Assembly (NCBI RefSeq): GCF_003600625.1
Contig: NZ_CP032489.1
Coordinates: forward strand, 868,001-932,000
Length of the DNA: 64,000 nt
Direction of reading: 5' to 3'
Source: Arachidicoccus soli
Lineage (GTDB): Bacteria; Bacteroidota; Bacteroidia; Chitinophagales; Chitinophagaceae
Under the pieces are notes generated by a model. The model saw only the letters and a program-made list of their open reading frames with translations, did no database searches and was not told the DNA's origin. The position numbers and the translations under genes were made by a program. Below are positions 44,531 through 54,383 of this stretch, in pieces; position 1 is the stretch's first letter; every line of letters begins with the position of its first letter.

Positions 44531-46972
44531 ATGAATATTTCTCGCAAGGCAAACCTTTTATTTCGTGCATTAATTTTTGTATTAGTTACCTGCTGTTGTT
44601 TTTCGGCATGTATTCCTGTAAAAGTGAAGGATTGGCCGACCGGGAAACCTTTTCTTTACGATTCAAAAATAGAATTAAATAAGGATAATTTATCTAAAGA
44701 TGAAGATAAATTGTTAGAAGCTACTTTGGCTAATTATTGGGTAGATAGCCTGCGTTTACCGGTGGTCCAAAAATATATAATCATTAAAAAGATTATTCAT
44801 CCACCCGTTTTTGATTCAATAAATATTGTGAAATCAGAAAAGTTGATGAATAGTTATCTGAGCTCTCAAGGTTATTATCAGGCAGTATTTACTGATAGTG
44901 TTTCTATTGATAGTACCACGCATCCAGGACAAAAGAGAGTCTCGGTTTCTTTGAATATTGACCCTCGGAAGCCAATGGTTATTGATTCTTTAGGTTATTC
45001 ATTTAAAGACACATTATTGCAAAAAGTAGCACTTGCAGCTTATAAAAAGTCAAAAATAATACCGCATAAAACACGTTTTACTAAAGAAGCAGTCGCTAAT
45101 GAGCTGGACAGACTAATCGTTCTTTATAGAAATATGGGCTATTACAAATTATCCAGAAATAATTTGATTGCAGAAGTAGATACAACCGACGCGGCTTTGC
45201 TGAAGCTTACATTAGATCCCTTTGAACAGGCCCTAAAAATGGCGCAAACAGCGGCGCGCCGAAAGGAAAATCCTAGTGCTGTGATTATTATAAAACAAAG
45301 AGAACCTTCGGATACATTGTTGGTAAATTCCTCCAAAGAAGACTTTGTTCAGTATAAAATGGGAAAGGTGAATTTTTTCCCAGAAACTTATCTTAATGAA
45401 ATCCCCGATTCAAGTTTATTACATTTAGATAAATTCCCGGATGTGTTTTCTACTCGCAATAGATTTGTTTCAATATATAGTCGCGAGAAAAAATTTATCC
45501 CAAGACCCATGCTGGAGCATCTGTATTTTAAGCATGGTGATTTGTATCAAGATAGTAGCTTCTTTAAAACGATAAATAATCTGAATGTAATAGGTTCATG
45601 GCAGCAGGTCGATTATATTAACCGTATTCAAGGAGATAGCTTGAATACGAATATTTTTATGGTACCCGCAACCAAACAAAATATTACGGCAGATTTAGAA
45701 GGCAGTTGGAATACAGGAGATTTTATTTCCTCTACTAACATGTTTGGTGTAGCAGTAAACCTTACCTATAAAAACAGAAATGTTTGGCATCGGGCAATCC
45801 AGTCGATTACGAATTTGCGTAATGGCGTAGAATTGAATATTGCAAACACAGGCTTAACCAATGATTTACTACAGACTTTACAAATAGCAGGATCACATTC
45901 CTATTCATTCCCAAGATTTATTACGCCATTTTTTAAAATTCGGGGCAAAAAATTAGACGCCGTAAGTACGGTATTAACAGTGAATGGTAGTTATACAGAC
46001 AGAAAAGATTATTTCCGCTTACGTTCTTTTGTGGCTAACTGGGGCTATGAATGGAAAAAGGGTAATTCTAATTGGCAATTTAGACCCGTTAACTTCGAAC
46101 TCTACTCCTTAGATACCTTGCGTTTGCTGGATACAGCCATGAAATATAATCCATACCTGACAAAAGCTTTTAATACCGGAAAGGTTATTAGTCAGCAACT
46201 AAACTATAATATAAGCTTCCCCAATAGTCGTATTCCCGGTAGCAATTATTTACGATTTGCTTTTGAAGAATCCGGTGCAATCGTGGGCCTAATAAAATCT
46301 TTACATGATCAGATATACAACTATGTCCGGTTAGAAGGAGAATATATTAAACATTATGACTTTAGAAAAACGCAGTTTGCATTTCGCGGTTTTGCGGGTA
46401 TTGGCGTTAATTATGGTAGTACCGGGAAATTTGGATTAACACTTCCTTTCTTCAAACAGTTTGTTGCGGGCGGGCCTAATAGTATGCGTGCATGGAATTT
46501 ACGACAATTAGGGTTGGGCTCTAACCTACAAAGTGATACTTCAAGCTCGTTCAGAGACAGATATGGTGATATGCAATTAGAAATGAATTTAGAATATCGC
46601 TATCCTATTTTCACAGTAGGAAGTGTGAAAGTAAATGGTGCGCTATTTACTGATATTGGTAATGTATGGAATGTGAAGAAAGATCCGGATTTGCCTAATG
46701 CTGAGTTTAATATAAATCGTTTAGGAAAAGATGTGGCAATTGCTATGGGAACCGGCATTCGTATGGACTTTAACTATGTAGTCATTCGTGTAGATTTTGG
46801 ACTGAAGTTAAAAGATCCCGCGCGACTTGAAAATGGGGGTTGGATGAGCCTTAAAAACTTTACTTGGCGCAATGATGAGTTTGCCAATGTAATACCACCT
46901 AACCCTATTACAGGAAAACAACTTTACAGAAATAACTATGCTGTGCAATTAGGTATAGGATTGCCTTTCTAA
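44531..46972 (+). CDS. tamL: TamL-type Omp85 outer-membrane lipoprotein
   Basis: Omp85 proteins insert beta-barrel proteins into the outer membrane; TamL is the lipidated TamA form of Bacteroidota. The signal peptide ends in CCCFSACIPVK, with a Cys usable for lipidation. The POTRA-like part includes LSSQGYYQAVFTDSVSIDS, TKEAVANELDRLIVLYRNMG and LYFKHGDLYQDSSFFKTINN. The barrel part has the Omp85 pattern FVAGGPNSMRAWNLRQLGLG, EMNLEYRYPIF and a C-terminal strand ending in GIGLPF with the terminal Phe. Length 813 aa. It lies head to head with the methyltransferase gene. Confidence 0.9.
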   Translation: MNISRKANLLFRALIFVLVTCCCFSACIPVKVKDWPTGKPFLYDSKIELNKDNLSKDEDKLLEATLANYWVDSLRLPVVQKYIIIKKIIHPPVFDSINIVKSEKLMNSYLSSQGYYQAVFTDSVSIDSTTHPGQKRVSVSLNIDPRKPMVIDSLGYSFKDTLLQKVALAAYKKSKIIPHKTRFTKEAVANELDRLIVLYRNMGYYKLSRNNLIAEVDTTDAALLKLTLDPFEQALKMAQTAARRKENPSAVIIIKQREPSDTLLVNSSKEDFVQYKMGKVNFFPETYLNEIPDSSLLHLDKFPDVFSTRNRFVSIYSREKKFIPRPMLEHLYFKHGDLYQDSSFFKTINNLNVIGSWQQVDYINRIQGDSLNTNIFMVPATKQNITADLEGSWNTGDFISSTNMFGVAVNLTYKNRNVWHRAIQSITNLRNGVELNIANTGLTNDLLQTLQIAGSHSYSFPRFITPFFKIRGKKLDAVSTVLTVNGSYTDRKDYFRLRSFVANWGYEWKKGNSNWQFRPVNFELYSLDTLRLLDTAMKYNPYLTKAFNTGKVISQQLNYNISFPNSRIPGSNYLRFAFEESGAIVGLIKSLHDQIYNYVRLEGEYIKHYDFRKTQFAFRGFAGIGVNYGSTGKFGLTLPFFKQFVAGGPNSMRAWNLRQLGLGSNLQSDTSSSFRDRYGDMQLEMNLEYRYPIFTVGSVKVNGALFTDIGNVWNVKKDPDLPNAEFNINRLGKDVAIAMGTGIRMDFNYVVIRVDFGLKLKDPARLENGGWMSLKNFTWRNDEFANVIPPNPITGKQLYRNNYAVQLGIGLPF

Positions 46973-46978
46973 TATTTA

Positions 46979-47416
46979 TTATTTCAAAAACCTTTTTATT
47001 TCCTTTTCGGTATCGCGTTTTTTAAGCGTTTCGCGTTTGTCGTGAATCTTTTTCCCTTTGGCTAATCCTATTTCTACTTTTACCAAGTTTTTTTCGTTCA
47101 TAAAAACCTTGAGTGGAACAATAGTCAGTCCTTTTTCTTTAATAGCTGCTTTCAACCGTTTTATTTCGCGTTTGGTTATCAATAGCTTTCTGTCATGTAC
47201 AGGGATATGGTTGTTTACAGTGCCCAAATTATATTCGCCAATATATAGGCCCCGAAGCCAAAGTTCTTCATTATCAAACAAACAGAAACTATCATTGAAA
47301 CTTACTTTTCCTGCACGTATAGACTTTACTTCGGTACCAAGCAAAACAATACCGGCAACATATTTATCTTCTATGTTGTAATTAAAATAGGCCTGCCTGT
47401 TGCTTAATAATGCCAT
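46979..47416 (-). CDS. smpB: SsrA-binding protein
   Basis: SmpB binds tmRNA and brings it to stalled ribosomes. The 145-aa protein shows the family motifs GIVLLGTEVKSIRAGKVSFN, LYIGEYNLG, HDRKLLITKREIKRL and the C-terminal KIHDKRETLKKRD tail. Length is normal. The tmRNA gene itself is not seen in this window. It is convergent with tamL. Confidence 0.95.
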   Translation of the reverse strand: MALLSNRQAYFNYNIEDKYVAGIVLLGTEVKSIRAGKVSFNDSFCLFDNEELWLRGLYIGEYNLGTVNNHIPVHDRKLLITKREIKRLKAAIKEKGLTIVPLKVFMNEKNLVKVEIGLAKGKKIHDKRETLKKRDTEKEIKRFLK

Positions 47417-47501
47417 GGATTTGTAAAAAGTAAAAAATTCAAAAGCAAAAATAAGTATCTATTTCAGCCTTTGAATTTTATATAAGGATAAAAATATTTC
47501 T

Positions 47502-48422
47502 TTATGATTTAAACAAGTGTAATACTGTAGCAAGTTTGCCTTTCAGGTTTTTTCTATCAATGATAAAATCCAAAAACCCATGGTCGAGTAAAAATTCACT
47601 ACGTTGAAATCCTTTTGGCAATTCTTTACGCATGGTTTCTTTAATAATTCTCGGACCTGCAAAACCAATAAGCGCTGCAGGTTCTGCGATATTCAAATCG
47701 CCCAACATCGCGAAGCTTGCAGATACACCACCGAAAGTAGGATCGGTCATTAAAGAAATATAGGGCAATTTCGCATCGCTTAGTTGTGTAAGTTTAGCAC
47801 TAGTTTTAGCCATTTGCATCAGACTAAAAGCGCTCTCCATCATACGCGCACCTCCACTTTTACTAATTACCAGAAAAGGCATTTTATGTTTGATGGCGTA
47901 GTCAATTCCACGACTAATTTTCTCGCCCATTACGCTTCCTAAGGAACCACCGATAAACGAAAAATCCATGCAAGCCACCACTAACCCTTCGCCGTTGACT
48001 TTCCCTGAAGCTACACTTATGCTGTCTTTTAAATCTGTTTTAGCGTGTATCTCCTCTAAGCGTTTCCCGTAAGACTTTAAATCCGTAAATTCTAAATAGT
48101 CGGTGCTACGAATATTTTCAAAATGCTCTGTAAAATTTTGATCGTCAAATAAAATTTTGAAATAATCTTGACTACCAATCCGATGATGATAATTGCACTT
48201 AGGACAAACATATAAATTCTCTTCTAGTTCATTGGCTGTGCATATATAGTTGCATTCCGGACATTTGTTCCACAAACCTTCAGGCACTTCCTTTTTCTCT
48301 GAAGTAGATGTTTGAATGCCTTTGCGCAAACGTAGAAACCATCGTTGTTTATTTTCAGCTTCAGCTTTTTTCTCAATTTCTTCAGAAGCTGAATTTTCTT
48401 TTAACTGTTCTTCTTCACTCAT
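47502..48422 (-). CDS. accD: Acetyl-CoA carboxylase carboxyltransferase beta subunit
   Basis: AccD with AccA transfers the carboxyl group from biotin to acetyl-CoA to make malonyl-CoA. A Lys/Glu-rich N-terminal extension of about 50 residues precedes the zinc ribbon CPECNYICTANE...CPKCNYHH; the crotonase-type core contains GKVNGEGLVVACMDFSFIGG and SKSGGARMMESAFSLMQMAK. 306 aa is slightly long because of the extension. It stands alone on the minus strand; accA is not near. Confidence 0.96.
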   Translation of the reverse strand: MSEEEQLKENSASEEIEKKAEAENKQRWFLRLRKGIQTSTSEKKEVPEGLWNKCPECNYICTANELEENLYVCPKCNYHHRIGSQDYFKILFDDQNFTEHFENIRSTDYLEFTDLKSYGKRLEEIHAKTDLKDSISVASGKVNGEGLVVACMDFSFIGGSLGSVMGEKISRGIDYAIKHKMPFLVISKSGGARMMESAFSLMQMAKTSAKLTQLSDAKLPYISLMTDPTFGGVSASFAMLGDLNIAEPAALIGFAGPRIIKETMRKELPKGFQRSEFLLDHGFLDFIIDRKNLKGKLATVLHLFKS

Positions 48423-48635
48423 ATTTTTTATTCAAATAAAAATTACAGGACGACAAAAATAAGAACTTTCGCGCTTAGTCCATCATTTTAGCGGTATTAG
48501 TTTTGGCTCTTTTAATGCTAACGATTGTTCATATTTGTAGATTGCAGTAATCTAAAATTAGATTAATTATTACACATGAAAATATTTATTTTAAAACGAG
48601 TTAATTTCACTTTTAGCTTGTTTTCTCTTATTTTG

Positions 48636-49241
48636 TTATATCAAGAAATTAACATTTTGCAATTGTGAAAATATATTTTTTGCTTCTTCCATATTTGTCT
48701 TTGGAATTTCTGCAATTATTTTACAAAACAGTTGTAATTCTTGCTGAACAATTTGCGCATTAAAATTTCTCAACCATCGCTGTACATCATTCATTTGTGT
48801 ATAATCAAATTCAATGGTACATCTGAACACTATAGGTTTTTTAATAATAGGAGAAAGTTGCAATGCTAATGCTGCTACAGTTTTGTATGCATTTATCAAA
48901 CCGGGCACGCCCAATAATGTACCACCAAAATATCGCACAACCACGATGGCGACATCGGTCAACTCTTTGCTATCAATTTGCCCTAGAATAGGTTTTCCTG
49001 CAGTTCCTGAAGGTTCGCCGTCGTCGCTGCTTCTAAAATTATTACCATCCATACCCAAACGATAGCCAAAGCAGAAATGAACCGCCTTGGAATGTTCTTT
49101 TTTTAATAAATCAAGTTTGTTTTTAAATTCCAATTTATTGCTAAAGGGAAAAGCATAAGCCAAAAATTTACTGCCACGATCTTTATATTCGGCGACAGTT
49201 TCTTGTTGTATAGTTTGAAAGAAATCTTTTTGCGATACCAT
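48636..49241 (-). CDS. YigZ/IMPACT family protein
   Basis: A 201-aa protein with the UPF0029 fold: EYKDRGSKFLAYAFP, AVHFCFGYRLGMDG, the signature SDDGEPSGTAGKPILGQIDS and VVVRYFGGTLLGVPGLINAY, then a short C-terminal domain. YigZ-type proteins have been linked to translation or stress but their function is not firmly known. It is 9 nt downstream of ribD, so probably in one transcript. Confidence 0.9.
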   Translation of the reverse strand: MVSQKDFFQTIQQETVAEYKDRGSKFLAYAFPFSNKLEFKNKLDLLKKEHSKAVHFCFGYRLGMDGNNFRSSDDGEPSGTAGKPILGQIDSKELTDVAIVVVRYFGGTLLGVPGLINAYKTVAALALQLSPIIKKPIVFRCTIEFDYTQMNDVQRWLRNFNAQIVQQELQLFCKIIAEIPKTNMEEAKNIFSQLQNVNFLI

Positions 49242-49250
49242 TTAGGTTGG

Positions 49251-50309
49251 TTAAAATTGGGTGGGTTTTAGTATTTCTATGTGATTATTTAACAAAACAA
49301 AGTCTTCTTCTAAGTATGCGTTTTCAATAAGAGGAGCAGATAACCCATTTTCGATTATCAAATCTTTGTTGGTAACAATGCGGCATTCATCCCAGAGATT
49401 TTCGTTGATAAAAGATTGTAACAATTTTGCGCCACCTTCTACCAAAATACTTTGTATATTTAAATGATAGCAATGAGAAAGTAATTCTTTTAAGGTATTG
49501 TCTTCAAAAGAAATTTTACAAAAATGGAGATTTTCTTTTAGCGTATCTTTCTGTTGGTTGAAGATAATTGTCTTTGCTTCCTTGTTAAATACTGCACTGT
49601 TTTCGGCTATTTCAAGATTTTTATCTATCAATATTCTGATAGGGTTTTTCCCTGTCCAATTTCTATTAGTTAAAGATGGATTGTCAAGTAACGCTGTATT
49701 CTTCCCAATCATGATAGCAGCTTCTTGACTCCGCCATTTATGGACGAGTCGATTGGAAAGTTCATTGGTTATTAATAAACGCTCTGTTTCATTATGTTGT
49801 TTTAATGAAGCTATTTTTTTATTCGCTGTCTGTGCCCATTTGAGAATAATATAAGGTCTTTTCTTTAGATGAAAAGTGAAAAAACGTTTGTTGAAATCTT
49901 TGCATTCTTTACTCCAATCGCCCAGAACTACTTCTATCCCGGCATTTCGGAGTTTCTCGATACCACTTCCATTTACTTTGACAAATGCATCTACACAGCC
50001 AATGACAACTTTTTGTATTTTCTCCTGGATAATTAAATCGCTACAGGGAGGCGTTTTCCCAAAATGGGAGCAGGGCTCTAAAGAAATGTAAAGTGTAGCT
50101 TGCGGAATTAAATCTCTATCTGTCGGCTTTACGCTATTGATACAATGAACTTCTGCGTGTGCTTCGCCATATTTCTGATGCCAACCCTCGCCAATAATTC
50201 TATTGTTGTAAACTAAAACGGCACCTACCATTGGGTTTGGTGCAACATTTCCTGCACCTAATTGAGCAAGTTGCAAACAACGTTGTATGTACAAAGAATG
50301 TTCTTTCAT
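49251..50309 (-). CDS. ribD: Bifunctional riboflavin deaminase/reductase
   Basis: RibD deaminates the GTP-derived pyrimidine and then reduces its ribose in riboflavin synthesis. The deaminase half has GEAHAEVHCIN (zinc His and catalytic Glu) and LEPCSHFGKTPPCSDLI; the reductase half has LKWAQTANKKIAS, WRSQEAAIMIGKNTALLDNP and ILVEGGAKLLQSF. Length 352 aa is normal. It precedes yigZ. No FMN riboswitch was recognised in the 109 nt upstream, which hold the terminator of the neighbour gene. Confidence 0.95.
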   Translation of the reverse strand: MKEHSLYIQRCLQLAQLGAGNVAPNPMVGAVLVYNNRIIGEGWHQKYGEAHAEVHCINSVKPTDRDLIPQATLYISLEPCSHFGKTPPCSDLIIQEKIQKVVIGCVDAFVKVNGSGIEKLRNAGIEVVLGDWSKECKDFNKRFFTFHLKKRPYIILKWAQTANKKIASLKQHNETERLLITNELSNRLVHKWRSQEAAIMIGKNTALLDNPSLTNRNWTGKNPIRILIDKNLEIAENSAVFNKEAKTIIFNQQKDTLKENLHFCKISFEDNTLKELLSHCYHLNIQSILVEGGAKLLQSFINENLWDECRIVTNKDLIIENGLSAPLIENAYLEEDFVLLNNHIEILKPTQF

Positions 50310-50364
50310 TACTTGGCAAATGTAATTTATTTTGCACAGCCTTAATATTCTAAAGTGAAAGAAT

Positions 50365-50397
50365 AAAAAATCCGGACAACGATAGTCGGCCGGATTT
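50365..50397 (-). terminator. Rho-independent terminator of the DUF3078 gene
   Basis: AAATCCGG pairs with CCGGATTT around a 14-nt loop; on the minus strand the stem is followed by a T run. It lies 22 nt after the DUF3078 stop. Confidence 0.75.
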
Positions 50398-50418
50398 CTG
50401 AAAAATATTTTACAGGAA

Positions 50419-51348
50419 TTAAAGATTATACAATAATCCTACACCCAAAATAGATTGTGTTTGAATTTTTGGTCCTTTGCCTACAACCGGCCTATAATGA
50501 TCGTCATACGCAAGGTTGAAGTTCCAAGTAACAGCAATAGCTTTAGTCAATTTAGCCGCAAATGTGTTGGTCATAAACATATATATATTCTGTGGATGGT
50601 CTAAATAATCGCTGTACAATTCTAAATTTCCGGCGTACGTGATTGTCTTGGTAATGTTTGCCGTATAGCCCGCATTAAGCAAAAAGCCAAATTCAAATTT
50701 TACGGTTTTTCCGCTATCAATTCCATAAGCACCTTGATTGGATAATTGTTTATTGGCAACCACTAAAGCACGGGCAGCGATAGGTGATACAAACAAATTA
50801 AAGTTCTTAAATGGTTTGTATGTAAGACCCGGCGCTAATGTGATATAAGCAGGGGAGAAAAATGCTGAATTAAGCGTTTTTGTTTCATTGCCTAAATTAT
50901 CTGTACCATAAGTATATCCGTTGAAGCCTTGCGTACGCAAGCGAAATAGGGCAGAAGCATCTAATTTTTTACTGATTGAATGACCATAAAGTGAAACAAA
51001 GTCTATCAAGTCCGCGCTTTTCCTTCCACTTAAGCCGGAGGTTTTTAAATAGCCGTATTGCAAATTCAAATTATTGTTCCATGTGTCCTTTCCCTTTAAA
51101 AAATTAGCAAAAAGGTTTACAAAAGCATTTGCAGAAAAGGCATCCGTTCCACCACCGGACCAGTTACTTAAAGAGGTTTGCGCAATGTTTAAAGAAAGTG
51201 AACCGCCTTTGTCCCACAACTTAGTAGAGTCACGCTTATGTGTTGGCACATTTGTGTTCATCTCTGCTTTAATGTCGTTTCGGCTGTTGTCTTGTGCCAT
51301 AGTAGCGGCAGTTGCAAAAAGAGCAAGGCATAGGAATGTTTTTTTCAT
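50419..51348 (-). CDS. DUF3078 outer-membrane protein
   Basis: A 309-aa protein with a cleavable signal peptide (KKTFLCLALFATAATMAQDN). The body has WDKGGSLSLNIAQTSLSNWSG and GGTDAFSANAFVNLFANFLK, then LNLQYGYLKT, and ends in an aromatic-rich VGLLYNL strand, the DUF3078 pattern of a small beta-barrel in the outer membrane. Many beta-strand repeats with alternating residues support a barrel. Transport substrate or role unknown. It is flanked by ribD and recO on the same strand, each in its own unit. Confidence 0.85.
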   Translation of the reverse strand: MKKTFLCLALFATAATMAQDNSRNDIKAEMNTNVPTHKRDSTKLWDKGGSLSLNIAQTSLSNWSGGGTDAFSANAFVNLFANFLKGKDTWNNNLNLQYGYLKTSGLSGRKSADLIDFVSLYGHSISKKLDASALFRLRTQGFNGYTYGTDNLGNETKTLNSAFFSPAYITLAPGLTYKPFKNFNLFVSPIAARALVVANKQLSNQGAYGIDSGKTVKFEFGFLLNAGYTANITKTITYAGNLELYSDYLDHPQNIYMFMTNTFAAKLTKAIAVTWNFNLAYDDHYRPVVGKGPKIQTQSILGVGLLYNL

Positions 51349-51391
51349 AGTTGATTTTTAAAATTTTAATACCAAAGATGTAATAGCGTTT

Positions 51392-52129
51392 TTATTCCAA
51401 AACCGTTTGAAGAATATGATAGCTCTTAATTTCTTTCATATGCTCCAAATGCAAAGAAAAGAACTGTTGGTAATATTTCAAAAGTTCACGACGAATATTG
51501 CGATTAAACGGAAGATTTTCAGGTGCACGAATACCGGGTAAATTTTTTAATAAGGAAGTTATTTCTGCCAATGAACCTTCCAGGATATAGCTGTGGTGGG
51601 GTTTCTCCGTCGTAAAGACCCCTTCCTGTAAATCTAGATAAGGTGTTTTTGTATTATAGTTACCGTGAATTTGGAAACCCAGATACTTGGCAAGGTGCAA
51701 CGTAAAAGTAAGGGGATAATTGGCTACCTGATTAATATCTTCAGTATCAGTTTGAATAAAAGTATTTTCAAAGAAGGAGAATAATTCCGGGTTGTTTTCC
51801 TCTTCATTAATGGCTTGTGCAATCATTTCGATCATGTACATCGCAATGGCATTCTTTACAACATCGAAGAATAAATTTTTATATAGATATGCCCATTCAA
51901 ACTCCTTTAGAAACTGTAAAGATTTTAAAGGATTGTGGTATACTTCCATCTCTAAGATACTCCCCGGAAGGAAATAATTAATTTTACTCGAAGAAGATTT
52001 AGTTGCTTTGCGCACTCCTTTAATCAAATAGCTTTGCATACCGAACAAATCGGTGTACACTTTCGCTATGATGCTGGTTTCACCATATTTTATCGCACGT
52101 AAAACAATGCCTTTAACTTTGTGTGTCAT
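51392..52129 (-). CDS. recO: DNA repair protein RecO
   Basis: RecO, with RecR, loads RecA onto SSB-coated gaps. The 245-aa protein begins with the OB-fold start THKVKGIVLRAIKYGETSII, then LFGMQSYLIKGVRKA, followed by a helical middle domain and a C-terminal part without an obvious CxxC zinc motif. The length fits family members. It is same-strand as DUF3078 but separated by 43 nt. The assignment is by overall pattern of the N-terminal domain. Confidence 0.9.
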   Translation of the reverse strand: MTHKVKGIVLRAIKYGETSIIAKVYTDLFGMQSYLIKGVRKATKSSSSKINYFLPGSILEMEVYHNPLKSLQFLKEFEWAYLYKNLFFDVVKNAIAMYMIEMIAQAINEEENNPELFSFFENTFIQTDTEDINQVANYPLTFTLHLAKYLGFQIHGNYNTKTPYLDLQEGVFTTEKPHHSYILEGSLAEITSLLKNLPGIRAPENLPFNRNIRRELLKYYQQFFSLHLEHMKEIKSYHILQTVLE

Positions 52130-52193
52130 TCGGTATTATCAGAAGGCAAAGTTAAGATAAAGTATAATGCTTATTTACTTGCTTGCTACAAAC

Positions 52194-52224
52194 TAAAAAA
52201 GTGCTACATATAATAGCACTTTTG
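52194..52224 (-). terminator. Rho-independent terminator of the S10 peptidase gene
   Basis: AAAGTGCTA (52198-52206) pairs with TAGCACTTT (52214-52222) with a 7-nt loop; A and T tracts on both sides. Serves the peptidase on the minus strand, 36 nt after its stop. Confidence 0.75.
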
Positions 52225-52260
52225 AGTATTTTTCTTCTATGTCTATGGAATGTTGACTTA

Positions 52261-53772
52261 TTATTTCGCGTCCCTTGCCGGCAATATGCTATAATCAGAT
52301 GATTGTCCTTTAGCGGGAATTGAATTTTTTATAAAATTACGAATGTCATTATTACCATCAATCATAGATTGTTTATCCATATAAATCATATGACCGCATG
52401 GGTAACCTTTCCAGGTCATGCGGTCTCTTAAATTTTTGGAAGAACCTATTTGCCACATAGTATATTTTGCATTGAAAAAGCTACATATAGAACCATCGTA
52501 ATAGCCTGATTGCACAAATAAATGTAATGCAGGGTTTTCTTGCATGGCTTCACGGAGATCATAACCCGTATGATCATTATCTGAATTCCAAGGATAAACA
52601 TTTCCTGTTAATACCCAGAAAGGAACATTTGTTTTAAAGTTTAAATCATTTTTATAATAATCATTGGCAGCTGGCGTAAAAGAGCGTGTCCATGCGGGTA
52701 TTTCTGCATTAAAGTCGGGATGTGTACCCGCTTCTTTTTCGTCAATGCCCAGATAGCGGGAATCGAGCCGGCCAATAGTATAACCCTTATCACGCAACAA
52801 TTCTTTCCAAAATAAATTGGTCGTAACATTCAAATTATTGGCATCCCATACACTCTGCTTAATGCCGGTATAACGTTCCAATTTTTCTTCAATATTCTTT
52901 TTATCATTATCCGAAATTGCACCGCCTTTTGCCAATGCGGGCAATAGTTCGTTGAGTGTAAAGTATTCTATCTGTGGTAAGATTTCTTCCAATTTTTTAT
53001 TCTGCAAATCGGCAGGCAGTTTTTTAAAATACCAGGCAGTAGCAGCGTAGTAAGGGATATTTAGTGCTTGCCCTACCGGTCCTTCTCTTTTAATACCCAA
53101 ATCTGTAGGAGAGAGTAAAATCACGCCATTGAGAAACATTCCGATAGAAGGGTCTTGTAAAGCATTGGCAAGTCCCGAAACCCGGGTAGTACCATAGCTT
53201 TCGCCAATTAAAAATTTAGGAGATAGCCAGCGGTTGTTGCATGTAACAAAGGTTTGAATCCATTTAGAGAGATAGCTGATATCTTCATTTACACCAAAAA
53301 ACTCCGAGCCTTTGGCATCTTTGTCAACTATTCTGGAATAACCCGTGTTTACCGGATCTACATATACAATATCGGTGGCGTCTAAAATACTATAAGGGTT
53401 TTCTTTCACACCATAAGGTTGCAGCGCATGCCCCTCATCGTCTAGGTTTACACGCATAGGACCGGTATAACCCAGCTCCATCCAAAGTGATGCAGAGCCC
53501 GGACCACCGTTAAAGGAGATAGTAAGTGGTCTTGAACTTTTATCGCTAATGCCCTCTCTTTCGTAATACGTGTAACTTAGCGTAGCAACTATTTTCCCTT
53601 CTTTATTCCAAACAGGTTGCATGCCTTTATGTACCAAATAGGTAAAATGCTGACCGTTGATATTTGCTTCGTGTTTTGTGGTAACCACCGTGTCTTTAGG
53701 AATATCGGTTTGCGCTTTTGCATTGAATACGCATGCTACTAATAATACAAAAAGTACATAAGCTCTTCTCAT
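52261..53772 (-). CDS. Secreted S10-family serine carboxypeptidase
   Basis: Start ATG 53772 gives a signal peptide (RRAYVLFVLLVACVFNAKAQ); the frame upstream to 53817 is AT-rich and not conserved. The 503-aa protein has TISFNGGPGSASLWMELGYT (oxyanion-hole region), ATDIVYVDPVNTGYS, the nucleophile motif LIGESYGTTRVSGLA, the Asp region FVQSGYYDGSICS and the His in GYPCGHMIYMDKQ. This is the alpha/beta-hydrolase carboxypeptidase family S10, acting in the periplasm or outside. The substrate is unknown. Confidence 0.9.
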   Translation of the reverse strand: MRRAYVLFVLLVACVFNAKAQTDIPKDTVVTTKHEANINGQHFTYLVHKGMQPVWNKEGKIVATLSYTYYEREGISDKSSRPLTISFNGGPGSASLWMELGYTGPMRVNLDDEGHALQPYGVKENPYSILDATDIVYVDPVNTGYSRIVDKDAKGSEFFGVNEDISYLSKWIQTFVTCNNRWLSPKFLIGESYGTTRVSGLANALQDPSIGMFLNGVILLSPTDLGIKREGPVGQALNIPYYAATAWYFKKLPADLQNKKLEEILPQIEYFTLNELLPALAKGGAISDNDKKNIEEKLERYTGIKQSVWDANNLNVTTNLFWKELLRDKGYTIGRLDSRYLGIDEKEAGTHPDFNAEIPAWTRSFTPAANDYYKNDLNFKTNVPFWVLTGNVYPWNSDNDHTGYDLREAMQENPALHLFVQSGYYDGSICSFFNAKYTMWQIGSSKNLRDRMTWKGYPCGHMIYMDKQSMIDGNNDIRNFIKNSIPAKGQSSDYSILPARDAK

Positions 53773-53905
53773 AGTTATGATATTATTAATTGTAAGAATC
53801 TGAAAAGTAATAAACATTTGCCGCTATTTGATTAAATGGGAGAAAAAATACATAAGCGGTAAATAAAAAATAATCAAAGAGGTTCTTGTCTATTAAAAAA
53901 TTATT

Positions 53906-54112
53906 AAAATGCTTATTGAGATTTCTCCATATGGTTGAAATGACGTTATCAGTTTTCCGTCGGGGGTGAAAAATTGGTGTTGAGGTTTTCCTTATCATTT
54001 AAGTTGATGAGGATAAGAGAAAAAATTAAAAATTATGCCATCATTTCGACCTTGACGAAGGAAAGGGAGAAATCTTTTAATTGTTTGAGATTGCTTCACT
54101 CATCATTTTTCC
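53906..54112. repeat. Palindromic ~207-bp repeat, copy 1
   Basis: It starts AAAATGCTTATTGAGATTTC and ends CACTCATCATTTTTCC. It shares about 95% identity by eye with copy 2. Ends are inverted: GAGATTTCTCC (53918-53928) on the left, GGGAGAAATCTT on the right, and TGACG/CATCA around GAAATG/CATTTCGA, so the RNA or DNA could fold into a long hairpin. Confidence 0.8.
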
Positions 54113-54177
54113 AACTGGCTTAAATAGGTAGTAAGAGAATGGTGAGTTGAGGTATTTGTACTAAAGTAAAAATTAAT

Positions 54178-54383
54178 AAAATGCTTATTGAGATTTCTCC
54201 CTACGGTCGAAATGACGTTATCAATTTTCCGTCGGAGGTGAAAAATTGGTGTTGAGATTTTCTTATCATTTAACTTGATGAGGATAAGAGAAAAAATTAA
54301 AAATTATGCCGTCATTTCGACCTTGACGAAGGAAAGGGAGAAATCTCTTAATTGTTTGAGATTGCTCCACTCATCATTTTTCC
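54178..54383. repeat. Palindromic ~207-bp repeat, copy 2
   Basis: A second copy, 65 nt after the first, same orientation. Inverted arms are GAGATTTCTCC (54190-54200) with GGAGAAATCTC (54337-54347), and TCGAAATGACG (54207-54217) with CGTCATTTCGA (54310-54320). The region 54384-54621 behind it shows no gene or element I can support. Confidence 0.8.
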
